Both the position numbers and the translations under genes were made by a program. 14,759 bases of DNA from Lachnospiraceae bacterium UBA7182 (GTDB lineage Bacteria; Bacillota; Clostridia; Lachnospirales; Lachnospiraceae). Location: positions 1-14,759 of the forward strand of contig DKVI01000092.1 of assembly GCA_002491115.1 (NCBI GenBank). Direction: 5' to 3'. The stretch's first letter is position 1, and every line of letters begins with the position of its first letter. The notes beneath the pieces are model-generated. The model saw only the letters and a program-made list of their open reading frames with translations. It searched no databases and was not told where the DNA came from. Of this stretch, positions 1 to 7,286 are shown piece after piece.

Positions 1-470
1 GTACTTTTGACACCCACATCATAGTATCTTAATATAATGATTTGAGATTCCGTAAAAGGGAGGCTTAAAATTTGTCGGATGATAAAGTCTTTTTCATCAA
101 CCCGAATCATATATTCTTCAGGGTCTGAATCATGTGAACTGCTGGTATTCAGATTCGTTGCATCCATGCTCAGGATTTCTTCCGAGTATTGCTTTTGTTT
201 TTTCTGCATCTTAAAACAGACTCTGAAAGTAATCTGGTTCAGCCAGGAGATAAACAGGCTGGGATCTTTCAAGGTATGAATGCTTTTCAGTACCAGTATA
301 TAGGCTTCCTGTATAGCGTCCTGTGCCAGATATTCATCACGAAGATACTGGCAGGCAAAGCGGTATTGCTTCTGATAAGTTGCTACATATAATTCGGCAA
401 ATGCGTCACTGTTCCCTTCTTTCGTATATTCTACAAGTGACGCTATATATTGATAGTCCAAATCCATCAT
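1..470 (-). CDS. ECF-type RNA polymerase sigma factor (3' end outside window)
   Basis: The first 156 codons are open and run off the left edge of the window. Residues about 20-85 match sigma region 2: an acidic and aromatic helix with FAELYVATYQKQYRFACQYL, then LAQDAIQEAYILVL, and a segment ending LFISWLNQITFRV. A charged linker (DATNLNTSSSHDSDPEE) leads to LPFTESQIIILRYYDVGVKS, the beginning of region 4; its DNA-binding helix lies beyond the edge. The start is ATG at 470, immediately followed by a second ATG; an AAAGGAG ribosome binding site sits about 9 nt upstream. The gene begins 24 bp after the stop of the degenerate GGDEF gene, so the two are probably one transcript. It should direct core polymerase to a small regulon. 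The divergent surface-protein genes are an obvious candidate target, but that is inference. Whether an anti-sigma gene follows cannot be seen. Confidence 0.87.
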   Translation of the reverse strand, partial: MMDLDYQYIASLVEYTKEGNSDAFAELYVATYQKQYRFACQYLRDEYLAQDAIQEAYILVLKSIHTLKDPSLFISWLNQITFRVCFKMQKKQKQYSEEILSMDATNLNTSSSHDSDPEEYMIRVDEKDFIIRQILSLPFTESQIIILRYYDVGVKS

Positions 471-494
471 GTCAGTATACTCCTTTGGTAGCTG

Positions 495-1184
495 TTACTG
501 ATGGATACGCTTATTGGAAAGCGCAATTAAGTCGGTGATCATCTTTATATGTTCTCCTTCGTGAAATGCAATACCATACTGATATTCTATAGACAGAAGG
601 CCGGAAGAGGACTGGTTATAGGCTTGTACTTTTTCTTCCAGTCTGGACAGAAAGATGTCGATATCCTCCTGCGTTCCGTCTTCAAACACAGCAAGGAATT
701 TATTTCCGCCGTTACGACCTACAAAGCATAAATCCACAGACACTGTTCTTAAAATATCGGAAAAGTCTTTGATCAGCCGGTTACCCTGTATATGGCCGTA
801 TAACCGGTTGATCTTGTCAATGTTTGTCAGGTCAAACATGATACATCCCAGATTTTCCGGCAGAGGCTTATCTAAATATTTTTCAATCATGACATCGCAG
901 CCGAACCGGTTCGCCAGACCGGACAGAGGGTCTGAATGAACCGCATAATCCAGTTCCCGGTAATTGCTTTTATAAGAAGAAAAAAACATAAAATCCCGAT
1001 AGATAAAAAGGAATGAGAGTCCCAGTGTTAGCCATAAAAATATACATAAAAGGCGGATGCTTGGGTCGGAAGCGACCAGATGGTACAGCCTGGAGTCAAA
1101 CAGAATAATACAAAGACAGCAACCGGCAAGAACTATGTACAAGATCAGCTGGACTGTCTTGTATAAAAATTCATACTTTTTCAT
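495..1184 (-). CDS. Membrane protein with degenerate GGDEF domain
   Basis: This 229-residue protein has two hydrophobic segments (about 8-29 and 43-62) separated by a short loop, then a cytoplasmic GGDEF-fold domain from about residue 78. Family landmarks are visible: DPLSGLANR (85-93), MFDLTNIDKIN (116-126) with the first metal-site Asp118, and YGHIQGNRLI. The signature loop reads GRNGGNKFLAVF, so GG(D/E)EF has become GGNKF and both acidic residues are lost. No RxxD inhibitory site precedes it. Diguanylate cyclase activity is therefore unlikely; a binding or signalling role is more plausible. The start at 1184 (MKKYEF) follows a GGGGA sequence by 7 nt. A longer reading from 1256 is possible in frame but would begin upstream of the promoter at 1217-1225. 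The ECF sigma gene follows after 24 bp, so this protein may relay a membrane signal to the sigma factor; that is inference. Confidence 0.85.
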   Translation of the reverse strand: MKKYEFLYKTVQLILYIVLAGCCLCIILFDSRLYHLVASDPSIRLLCIFLWLTLGLSFLFIYRDFMFFSSYKSNYRELDYAVHSDPLSGLANRFGCDVMIEKYLDKPLPENLGCIMFDLTNIDKINRLYGHIQGNRLIKDFSDILRTVSVDLCFVGRNGGNKFLAVFEDGTQEDIDIFLSRLEEKVQAYNQSSSGLLSIEYQYGIAFHEGEHIKMITDLIALSNKRIHQ

Positions 1185-1216
1185 AACAAATTCCCCATTG
1201 AATATTTCTTGTAAAC

Positions 1217-1225
1217 AGTATACCA
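1217..1225 (-). promoter_or_regulatory. Extended -10 promoter for GGDEF-sigma operon
   Basis: Read on the minus strand, the sequence is TGGTATACT: a TATACT -10 box with the TG extension. No good -35 TTGACA is present at 16-18 nt, which suits an extended -10 promoter. It lies about 33 nt upstream of the preferred GGDEF start at 1184. Confidence 0.55.
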
Positions 1226-1274
1226 CATATTGGGAGAAGTGAACACGAAAAAACATATTTTTCGGTAATTTTTA

Positions 1275-1303
1275 TTGGCAATCAAAAAGTTTGATGCTAC
1301 AAT
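1275..1303 (+). promoter_or_regulatory. Sigma-A-type promoter for signal peptidase gene
   Basis: TTGGCA (1275-1280) and TACAAT (1298-1303) are separated by exactly 17 nt. Transcription would begin near 1310, which rules out a translational start at the TTG at 1275 and supports the ATG at 1350. Confidence 0.7.
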
Positions 1304-1349
1304 ATGCAATAAATATGCATATTACAGGCAGGAAAGGAAAAAATGCGGC

Positions 1350-1883
1350 ATGAGCAGGAAATTACATGGTAAGTATGACGGATTAAAGTACGGCTGGCTG
1401 AAAGATGCGAAAAAAATGATTCTGCTTCTGATTGCCGTGTCTCTTGCTTTTCAGCTGGTGATAGGATTTTCTTTTGTAAGCGGGGACTCTATGGAACCGA
1501 CGCTCCAAAGCGGAGAACTGGTTATGTATATAAGATTGAACAGAGAATATAAAAAGGGAGATGTGGTATCTGTGAGGAACCCGTCAGGGGAATATTATGT
1601 AAAACGTATTATTGCCGTAGCAGGAGATACCATTCAGATCAGGAACGGACAGGTCTATATAAATGATACGCTTTTAAACGAGCCTTACGTAAACGGCGAA
1701 ACGTATGAGCAGGCAGGTATTGTCCGATATCCTTTAACGCTTCAGGACGGGCAGATTTTCGTTATGGGCGATAATCGGGAAGTGTCTGTGGATTCCAGAG
1801 TATTCGGTGTAGTAGGGAAAGGACAGATGAAAGGAAAGCTTCTTTTTCACGCAGGGTGGGGGTATATACGATGGATCCGGTAA
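1350..1883 (+). CDS. lepB: Type I signal peptidase
   Basis: A 177-residue membrane-bound serine protease that cleaves signal peptides from exported proteins. One N-terminal transmembrane segment (about 23-43, ILLLIAVSLAFQLVIGFSFV) anchors it with the catalytic domain outside. The nucleophile is Ser47 in SGDSMEPTL, the general base is Lys85 in YVKRIIAVAGD, and the conserved C-terminal box MGDNREVSVDSRVFG spans 139-153. This is the bacterial Ser/Lys type, not the ER-like SipW type. The start at ATG 1350 is chosen because the promoter at 1275-1303 excludes the longer in-frame reading, and AAGGA lies about 11 nt upstream. An ATG at 1343 has better spacing but encodes only 9 codons in another frame. 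The secreted surface protein follows 160 bp downstream, so this may be a locus-dedicated peptidase. Confidence 0.93.
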   Translation: MSRKLHGKYDGLKYGWLKDAKKMILLLIAVSLAFQLVIGFSFVSGDSMEPTLQSGELVMYIRLNREYKKGDVVSVRNPSGEYYVKRIIAVAGDTIQIRNGQVYINDTLLNEPYVNGETYEQAGIVRYPLTLQDGQIFVMGDNREVSVDSRVFGVVGKGQMKGKLLFHAGWGYIRWIR

Positions 1884-1930
1884 AAACTGTAAATTTGCGA
1901 ATTAAAAATCTGAAATTTTATGCCGGAATG

Positions 1931-1957
1931 TGAACCTTTTTTTTAAAAAACAGACTC
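1931..1957 (+). promoter_or_regulatory. Candidate ECF-sigma promoter upstream of surface protein
   Basis: TGAACC (1931-1936) is followed by a run of eight T and, at ECF-like spacing, AGACTC (1952-1957). A GAAC-type -35 with a T-rich spacer is typical of ECF sigma promoters, and an ECF sigma gene lies in the same locus. The -10 part is only a partial match to known ECF patterns. No good sigma-A promoter was seen in the same gap. Confidence 0.35.
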
Positions 1958-2044
1958 TTAATATATAGAGATATATACATGAAGTATGTCCGAAGCCAAA
2001 GCAGAAGTAAGATATGGACAATTTTGGAGAAAGGAGAAGCAGCT

Positions 2045-4990
2045 ATGAAATTGAATTTCAAAAGATGGCTCTCGCTTTTGTTAATAGTGATTGTAGCGGC
2101 GGTTACCTGTATTTGTACACCGAATTATTTTCTGTATGCGGCGGAAGGCGAAACCGGATATGCAGTGGATGAACCCGAACCGGAAATCACAAAACAGGAA
2201 CTGGTACTCAAAGACGAGCCGGAAGAGGTTCCGAATGCAGGTACAGATGAAGATGTTTCATCGGATGATGAATTGGATATAGAGCAGACGGCCTATTTTT
2301 ATGCATGGAAACCGGGCGCCGTAGATACCGGAGATAATTATCGGGAAACATGGTTTTATATAGGTACAGGAAGCGTAAAGGCTCCCGAAGCGGCTGCAAG
2401 CCAAAAAAAATATGATGATTTTAGTATGATCACCGCATACCCTGAAAATTACCCTGACCTGGAAATAGAAGGGAGCACATATACATATGATGCCAGTGGG
2501 CAGGAAAAAAATTCCTACAGAATTGAATGGAGTTATATTATAGATGTCAGTGGCGCCAACAACGGAGACGATGTAATTACAGGGGATAACTGTTATCATG
2601 TAGACGGCCGGATTGAATTGTGTGATCCGGAAGAAAGCGACCCTGACAGATATCAGGTAATATATGAAGGAAACGGCGGCGTGACCCGGTCAGGAGCGAC
2701 AGTTTATGTGGACACCCAAACATATCCTGCGGGTTATGACCCGGTCTGTGCAGGGATAAATCCGTTTATAAAAGACGGCGCGGTATTTGGCGGATGGGTC
2801 ATGAAGGATGACGAGACCAGAAAGCTCATTCCCGAAGAACAGACTTTTGTCATGCCGGATCATGACGTGACTTTGGTCGCTCAGTGGAAGATGCTGACGA
2901 TTGACAAGACTTTTGCTTCTCCTGACGGTAAATCAGACTTTGGTGCGGGAGACAGGATTGATTTTGATATCACAGTGGCCAATACGGGAGATGTTTCGTT
3001 GACTGACGTTATCGTGACGGATTACCTTACCGGTGCTGTGATTGAGGAAAATCCGGATTATGAGACAGCGGAAACACAGACAGAAGGGCAAAAATATCAT
3101 ACGGCCAGGATGAACAGTCTGGCGCCGGGTGCTTCTGTGGTTGTAAAGGCTTATTATACGGTAAAAGAGGAAGACATCGGGAATGAGCATTTTACGAATA
3201 CTGCATCGGCAGCAGCCGAGGATGTGCCTGCCGTAAAAAAAGAGACCGGAATCATTCCGATCGAAAGCATTCCGATACAAAATTACAATGCGCATATGAC
3301 GCTTTTTATCACTACTTCGGAAGCGGATGCCAAAAGGGTGTACGCACTGGGTGAGGCGATCACATATACGATTACGGTGATAAATGACGGAGATGTTGCT
3401 CTGAAAGATATCGTAGTGGAAGATGAACTGACCGGGAATGTCAAAGACAACGGATCATTTATGATTGAGCGTCTTAAGCCGGGCGAAACATCCGATGAGA
3501 TGGTAGTGACCTATACGGTGGCAGATGCGGATGTAAAAGCGGGAAAGGTAGTCAATGTTGCCACGGCGGCAGGAAAGACGGATATTCCCGGTCTGGTGCC
3601 GAAGGATGCCGAAGGAAGGAAGGAAGACCCCGTAAGTAAAAGGGGAGCAAGTCTTTCTGTTATTAAAACAGCGGATAAGGTTACCGATGTAAAAGCGGGA
3701 GATGTGATTACTTATACGATTGTAGTTTATAATAACGGAGATGAAACACTCAGAGACGTCGATATTTTCGATGAACTGACAGGGGACGTCTGGCGTACGG
3801 TGGAACTGGCTCCGGGAAAATCCTGGCGTGACTTCGTAACCTATACAGTAACGGAAGCTGATATTCTGAACGGTTCGGTTGTCAATGTTGCGACAGTATC
3901 AGGTACAGGTTCGGACGGAAATGAAATTGATTCAAAGTCTGAAGCTGTAACCACATATACAGAGCCGATCAACACAGATTATACGGTTATCAAACGTATT
4001 TTAAACCCGCAGTCCGAGTATATTGTAGATGACAGCGACACGCCGATCCGATACGAGATTGCCATAACCAGTCAGGCCAATGTGACGCTTCATAATGTGG
4101 TCGTTAAAGACCGGCTGGACGGCGCGTCAGGGCAGGTTGTATTTACGGAACTGGGAAAAGGAACACTGAACGGAGATAACAGTGTGACAATCACACAGCT
4201 TTCGCCTGGTGAAACTGTAACCCTTAACTGTGAATATACGGTCAGAAGAGCGGACGCAGGTAAGAATATTATAAATACAGCCATTGCCGTAGCAGATCCG
4301 GTGGTACCGACGGATTCTGTAAATTCGACGCCTGTGATTCCGAATGAAAAGCGTTCCGTTGCGGCGCCTGCAGTGACAGAGCATATTTATACGCTGACCA
4401 TTCATTACAGATATGCTTCCGGAAGGGAAGCGGCGCCGGACGTATCCGCACAGTATCTGGAAGGAGAGTCTTTCTATTACAGGTCGCCTTCGGTCGCCGG
4501 TTACAGACCGAATTATACATTTATCAAAAGCAGCAGTCAGGGAATGCCGGCGAGAGATGTGGAAGTGACGGTTACTTACAGAACAAATACATCCGGCAGC
4601 GGCGGAACGGCCGGGACAGACCCTTCTTTGGCTCCTGTGCCTGTGCCGGGTGCGGCGCCGGATCCGGCAGCGGGCGAAACGACAGATCCTGTTCCCCAGA
4701 CCGTGCCTGCGGCAGACGACGATACAGCGGCGCCGGATGATGCGGTTCCTGTGGGCGGTATGATCCAGGCAGACGAAGACGGTAAGGTGGATATCATACC
4801 GGTAGAGGATGAGCATGTACCTCTTGGCAACAGAAAATTCGGCAAAGATACATATTGTGTCCTTCATTACATATTTACGATGGCAGGTATGGTCATATTT
4901 GCATTTTCTTTTAAGAGCAGAAAGAGATGCCAGGCAAGGATATCTGAATTGACAGAAGAACTTGAAAACGAAGAGCGCAGGAGGAAGTAA
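2045..4990 (+). CDS. Large secreted surface protein, InlB-like and DUF11-like repeats, membrane-anchored
   Basis: A 981-residue exported protein. Residues 1-34 are a signal peptide (Lys/Arg start, LLLIVIVAAVTCI core, likely cut near LYA-AEG). An acidic linker (41-80) and an unassigned domain (about 82-200) precede an InlB/Listeria-Bacteroides-type repeat (203-281, ending VTLVAQWK). Four DUF11-like beta-sandwich repeats follow (about 283-400, 413-530, 534-640, 644-760), each with a GD-x-ITYTI-V-N-GD motif and an LTG-D/N motif. A MucBP-like domain (780-846, YTLTIHYRYASGREA) and a Pro/Ala/Asp-rich stalk (859-903) lead to one transmembrane helix (about 937-955). The C-terminus is a basic, then charged, cytoplasmic tail (SRKRCQARISELTEELENEE). 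There is VPLGN near the membrane but no LPXTG, and the tail is too long for a sortase signal, so it is probably membrane-held. The start at 2045 has AAAGGAG about 8 nt upstream and gives a clean signal peptide. An adhesin or envelope role is likely; the ligand is unknown. Confidence 0.88.
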   Translation: MKLNFKRWLSLLLIVIVAAVTCICTPNYFLYAAEGETGYAVDEPEPEITKQELVLKDEPEEVPNAGTDEDVSSDDELDIEQTAYFYAWKPGAVDTGDNYRETWFYIGTGSVKAPEAAASQKKYDDFSMITAYPENYPDLEIEGSTYTYDASGQEKNSYRIEWSYIIDVSGANNGDDVITGDNCYHVDGRIELCDPEESDPDRYQVIYEGNGGVTRSGATVYVDTQTYPAGYDPVCAGINPFIKDGAVFGGWVMKDDETRKLIPEEQTFVMPDHDVTLVAQWKMLTIDKTFASPDGKSDFGAGDRIDFDITVANTGDVSLTDVIVTDYLTGAVIEENPDYETAETQTEGQKYHTARMNSLAPGASVVVKAYYTVKEEDIGNEHFTNTASAAAEDVPAVKKETGIIPIESIPIQNYNAHMTLFITTSEADAKRVYALGEAITYTITVINDGDVALKDIVVEDELTGNVKDNGSFMIERLKPGETSDEMVVTYTVADADVKAGKVVNVATAAGKTDIPGLVPKDAEGRKEDPVSKRGASLSVIKTADKVTDVKAGDVITYTIVVYNNGDETLRDVDIFDELTGDVWRTVELAPGKSWRDFVTYTVTEADILNGSVVNVATVSGTGSDGNEIDSKSEAVTTYTEPINTDYTVIKRILNPQSEYIVDDSDTPIRYEIAITSQANVTLHNVVVKDRLDGASGQVVFTELGKGTLNGDNSVTITQLSPGETVTLNCEYTVRRADAGKNIINTAIAVADPVVPTDSVNSTPVIPNEKRSVAAPAVTEHIYTLTIHYRYASGREAAPDVSAQYLEGESFYYRSPSVAGYRPNYTFIKSSSQGMPARDVEVTVTYRTNTSGSGGTAGTDPSLAPVPVPGAAPDPAAGETTDPVPQTVPAADDDTAAPDDAVPVGGMIQADEDGKVDIIPVEDEHVPLGNRKFGKDTYCVLHYIFTMAGMVIFAFSFKSRKRCQARISELTEELENEERRRK

Positions 4991-5182
4991 ATGGCATATA
5001 TTCTGGAACATGCTGCATTGGGATTTTGTAAATGGGATATTTTAGGTCTGATCGTTTTGGCTGCTGCAATTGCGGTATTTGTGCTGCAGAACCATAAACT
5101 TAAGAAAAAGCAGAAGGAACTGGAAGAGAAGCTTTCAGGAATTTATGCGGACGATACGTTTAAAATGAATGATCAGTCGTAA
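4991..5182 (+). CDS. Small membrane protein coupled to the surface protein
   Basis: A 63-residue protein with one transmembrane helix (about 17-33, ILGLIVLAAAIAVFVLQ) followed by a Lys/Glu-rich, coiled-coil-like segment (KLKKKQKELEEKLSG) and a short polar tail. Its ATG begins directly after the TAA of the surface protein, and its AGGAGG ribosome binding site lies inside the last codons of that gene, so translation is coupled. The anchor-plus-charged-coil layout resembles the C-terminus of the surface protein, which suggests that the two pair through membrane and coiled-coil contacts. I recall similar small proteins beside similar surface proteins in Lachnospiraceae, but know no established function. 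Confidence 0.8.
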   Translation: MAYILEHAALGFCKWDILGLIVLAAAIAVFVLQNHKLKKKQKELEEKLSGIYADDTFKMNDQS

Positions 5183-5193
5183 TAAACAGGTTG

Positions 5194-5236
5194 AAAAGCC
5201 CCGCTGTCAGGTTAAACTGGCCGGCGGGGCTTTTTT
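5194..5236 (+). terminator. Rho-independent terminator of the surface locus
   Basis: AAAAGCCCCGC (5194-5204) pairs with GCGGGGCTTTT (5224-5234), with T continuing to 5236. It lies 11 bp after the small membrane protein stop. Confidence 0.92.
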
Positions 5237-5296
5237 GGAATGAAACGTGCAGGATTGCCGTAAAATATAGGGATTACATAACAAGGGAGTTTTTCT

Positions 5297-5926
5297 ATGA
5301 ATCTTTTATGGGCAGGTATGATGTTGATCGCAATTTTGTACGGCTCTTTTCACGGGACGATACCGGAGGTGACCCAGGCAGCGCTGGATTCATCCAAGGA
5401 GGCAGTGACTTTGTGTATTACCATGCTGGGGATTCTTTCCTTCTGGATGGGGCTTATGCAGATCGGAAGTGCCAGCGGACTGATCGCCAAATTTACAAAA
5501 GGCATCCAGCCGCTTCTTCGCTGGCTGTTTCCCAGGATACCAAAGGGGCATCCGGCGATGGAACAGATCGCGGTAAACTGTATTGCCAATGTACTGGGCC
5601 TGGGATGGGCGGCTACGCCGGCGGGGTTAAAAGCGATGGAGGAGCTTAAAAATCTGGAGGAGGAGCGGCGGGCAGCAGGGGGAATGATGGGTGGCAGACA
5701 TTGTCCCGCTGTACCGAAAGGCGTAGCAAGCGACGAGATGTGTGTATTTCTGATCCTGAATATCTCGTCGCTGCAGCTGATCCCCATGAACGTGGTAGCG
5801 TACCGGAGCCAGTATGGGAGCGTAGACCCTACGGCGATCGTGGGGCCTGCGATCCTGGCGACGGCGGTGAGCACACTGGCGGGGGTTATATTCTGTAAGG
5901 TGATGGACGGGAAGCGGAGAGCGTGA
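5297..5926 (+). CDS. spmA: Spore maturation protein A (nucleoside recognition family)
   Basis: A 209-residue integral membrane protein of the SpmA/nucleoside-recognition (Gate) family, needed for normal spore core dehydration in Bacillus. Matching landmarks are the N-terminal MNLLWAGMMLIAILYG, GILSFWMGLMQI (45-56), LFPRIPKGHPAM (77-88), ANVLGLGWAATPAGLKAM (97-114), ASDEMCVFLILNISSLQLIP (144-163) and VDPTAIVGPAILAT. Trp104 stands where many relatives have Asn. The loop at 120-143 (EEERRAAGG and beyond) is longer than in typical SpmA. AAGGGAG lies 8 nt upstream of the ATG. The usual partner spmB does not follow; a terminator overlaps the end of the gene, so it appears monocistronic. Its last 100 codons recur at 7287-7584. 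Confidence 0.88.
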   Translation: MNLLWAGMMLIAILYGSFHGTIPEVTQAALDSSKEAVTLCITMLGILSFWMGLMQIGSASGLIAKFTKGIQPLLRWLFPRIPKGHPAMEQIAVNCIANVLGLGWAATPAGLKAMEELKNLEEERRAAGGMMGGRHCPAVPKGVASDEMCVFLILNISSLQLIPMNVVAYRSQYGSVDPTAIVGPAILATAVSTLAGVIFCKVMDGKRRA

Positions 5927-5945
5927 ATGTGGGCTCTTCGCTTTT
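5912..5945 (+). terminator. Terminator overlapping the spmA stop codon
   Basis: AAGCGGAGAGC (5912-5922, inside the coding end) pairs with GCTCTTCGCTT (5933-5943), with one G-U pair, a 10-nt loop and a TTTT tail. The second spmA copy keeps the 5' arm but not the 3' arm. Confidence 0.65.
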
Positions 5946-6035
5946 AAATATAAGGCGTAAAAAGAATATAAAATATGATCTGATTTTATGAAACATAGAG
6001 TTATGCAATTTGTGTGTAAGGAAAAATATAGTGGC

Positions 6036-6064
6036 TTGAAAAGTGATAGTTGTTTTTATATAAT
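6036..6064 (+). promoter_or_regulatory. Sigma-A promoter for the Rpn-family gene
   Basis: TTGAAA (6036-6041) and a perfect TATAAT (6059-6064) are 17 nt apart. They sit 53 nt upstream of the predicted start at 6117. Confidence 0.78.
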
Positions 6065-6116
6065 AAAGTAACAGGGATAAGAGCGATAGAGTAAAGCAGA
6101 AGGGTGGTGAATATTC

Positions 6117-7109
6117 TTGAAAGTAGATACTATAACAAAAGACTATGTAAAAGATGTTGATATATTTGCAGATATTTTCAATTATTATATATATAGAGGT
6201 CGTCAGATCGTCCAGCCAGAGCAGCTTATCGAACGTGATACTGTCAAAATAGCACTTCCATATGGTGCAGATGGTGCAATGATTCCAGTTCAGCGTTTCC
6301 GCGATGTACAGAAATTGTACGTAGCAATGACAGATGGGAAAATGGAGTATGTACTTTATGGAATAGAGAATCAGTCAGAGATTCATTATGCGATGGCTGT
6401 AAAAAACTATTTATATGATGCACTTGAATATGCCGGGCAGGTGGAAGAAACCGCAAAATCACACCGGAAGGAAATGAAACAGAGGAAACTGCGGGGAAAT
6501 ACGGATTCCGGCAATAGTGGAAAAGTTCCGGAAACTGGTGAATTTCTCAGCGGTTTTTGGAAAGAAGATAAATTGATTCCGTCAGTGACACTAACTATAT
6601 TTTTTGGAAGTGAAAAATGGGATGGCCCGTTGAGTCTGTTTGACATGATGGATGTGTCGGATCCGGATGTGCTTTCCTGTATGGACAATTATCATGTACA
6701 TATCATTGCTCCGGCATTGATGACAGATGATGAGATTATGAAATTTCAGTCCAGTATGCGGGAAGTTATGCTTTTTATAAAATATTCCAGAAATAAAGAA
6801 AAACTAAATGAAGTGTTGGAATCTAATCAAAGACGTTTTCAAAAACTGGAGAAACGGGCAGTAGATGTAATTGAGGTAATTACAAATGCAGGAATCAAGT
6901 ATGATGAAAGAGAGGTGGAAGTCGACGTGTGTCAGGCTATACAGGAAATTCGGGAAGAGGAACGCCAGCTTGGTGAGTTGAAGAAGTCAAAAGAAGCTGC
7001 GAGAAATTTTTATGAAATGGGTATTGAGATAGAGAAAGTTGCCCAGGGGGTAGGATATACAGTAGAAACAGTGAAACAATGGCTTGGGTTATTGGATGAT
7101 AGTCAATGA
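6117..7109 (+). CDS. Rpn-family PD-(D/E)XK nuclease / putative transposase
   Basis: A 330-residue protein of the Rpn (recombination-promoting nuclease, Transposase_31-like) family, whose characterised members cut DNA; several relatives act in phage defence. The N-terminal nuclease core shows DIFADIFNYYIYRGRQIVQPEQL (15-37), Asp63 in FRDVQK and Glu84-Asn-Gln86 in YGIENQSEIHYAMAVKNY. These fit the family's modified D...ExQ active site, so it looks intact. The C-terminal part is charged and helical and ends in a helix-turn-helix-like stretch, EMGIEIEKVAQGVGYTVETV (300-319). The TTG start at 6117 lies about 8 nt after AGGGTGGTG; no in-frame ATG with a ribosome binding site is evident. The gene looks more AT-rich than its neighbours. 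Its stop overlaps the ATG of the next small ORF (ATGA). Confidence 0.83.
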   Translation: MKVDTITKDYVKDVDIFADIFNYYIYRGRQIVQPEQLIERDTVKIALPYGADGAMIPVQRFRDVQKLYVAMTDGKMEYVLYGIENQSEIHYAMAVKNYLYDALEYAGQVEETAKSHRKEMKQRKLRGNTDSGNSGKVPETGEFLSGFWKEDKLIPSVTLTIFFGSEKWDGPLSLFDMMDVSDPDVLSCMDNYHVHIIAPALMTDDEIMKFQSSMREVMLFIKYSRNKEKLNEVLESNQRRFQKLEKRAVDVIEVITNAGIKYDEREVEVDVCQAIQEIREEERQLGELKKSKEAARNFYEMGIEIEKVAQGVGYTVETVKQWLGLLDDSQ

Positions 7110-7279
7110 GAGAACTGACAAAAGATACGGCGATGCAGCTGATATCCGAAATCTTGGTCTATGATAGAAAGAGGGTGGAAATACACTTCAAATTTAAGGA
7201 TGAATGGGAAAATTTACTGGAAACGACTGGGATCGACCTTCTTCAAAAAAATTTTAATTTTTTCGTATCATTATCTTGA
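7106..7279 (+). pseudogene. Recombinase C-terminal tail remnant (57 codons)
   Basis: A short ORF opens at an ATGA overlap with the Rpn gene. It reads MRELTKDTAMQLISEILVYD and continues RKRVEIHFKFKDEWENLLE, then a low-complexity end. The pattern LT-x(6-8)-LI-x-I-V-YD-x-KRVEI-F-FKDE resembles the last 40 or so residues of large serine recombinases (resolvase/Pin type), so I read it as the surviving 3' end of a mobile-element recombinase. Residues after about 39 probably belong to unrelated joined sequence. No ribosome binding site of its own is visible; coupling to the Rpn gene through ATGA is possible, so it could still be translated. It shares a 33-bp block with 8373-8405. The family call is from pattern only. 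Confidence 0.5.
7191..7223 (+). repeat. 33-bp direct repeat, copy 1 (recombinase tail)
   Basis: Begins AATTTAAGGATG and matches 8373-8405 at 32 of 33 bases. Both copies are read in the same frame as FKD(E/K)WENLLE. Confidence 0.85.
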
Positions 7280-7286
7280 CACAAGG

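Noticed and set aside
1275..1349. Longer signal peptidase reading from TTG 1275
   Set aside because: It would overlap a good -35/-10 promoter, so the mRNA starts after it; the extra 25 residues do not look like signal peptidase sequence.
1884..2044. c-di-GMP riboswitch before the surface protein
   Set aside because: Considered because of the nearby GGDEF domain, but none of the conserved c-di-GMP-I sequence blocks are present.
4800..4990. LPXTG sortase signal in the surface protein
   Set aside because: No LPXTG-like motif precedes the membrane helix at the right distance, and the tail after the helix is about 25 residues.
4127..5011. 294-codon open frame on the minus strand
   Set aside because: It is antisense to the C-terminal half of the surface protein, rich in Arg, Cys and His, without a domain, and arises from the codon pattern of the sense gene.
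5350..5874. 174-codon minus-strand frame inside spmA
   Set aside because: Shadow of spmA. Its partial recurrence at 7254-7679 merely reflects the duplicated spmA segment.
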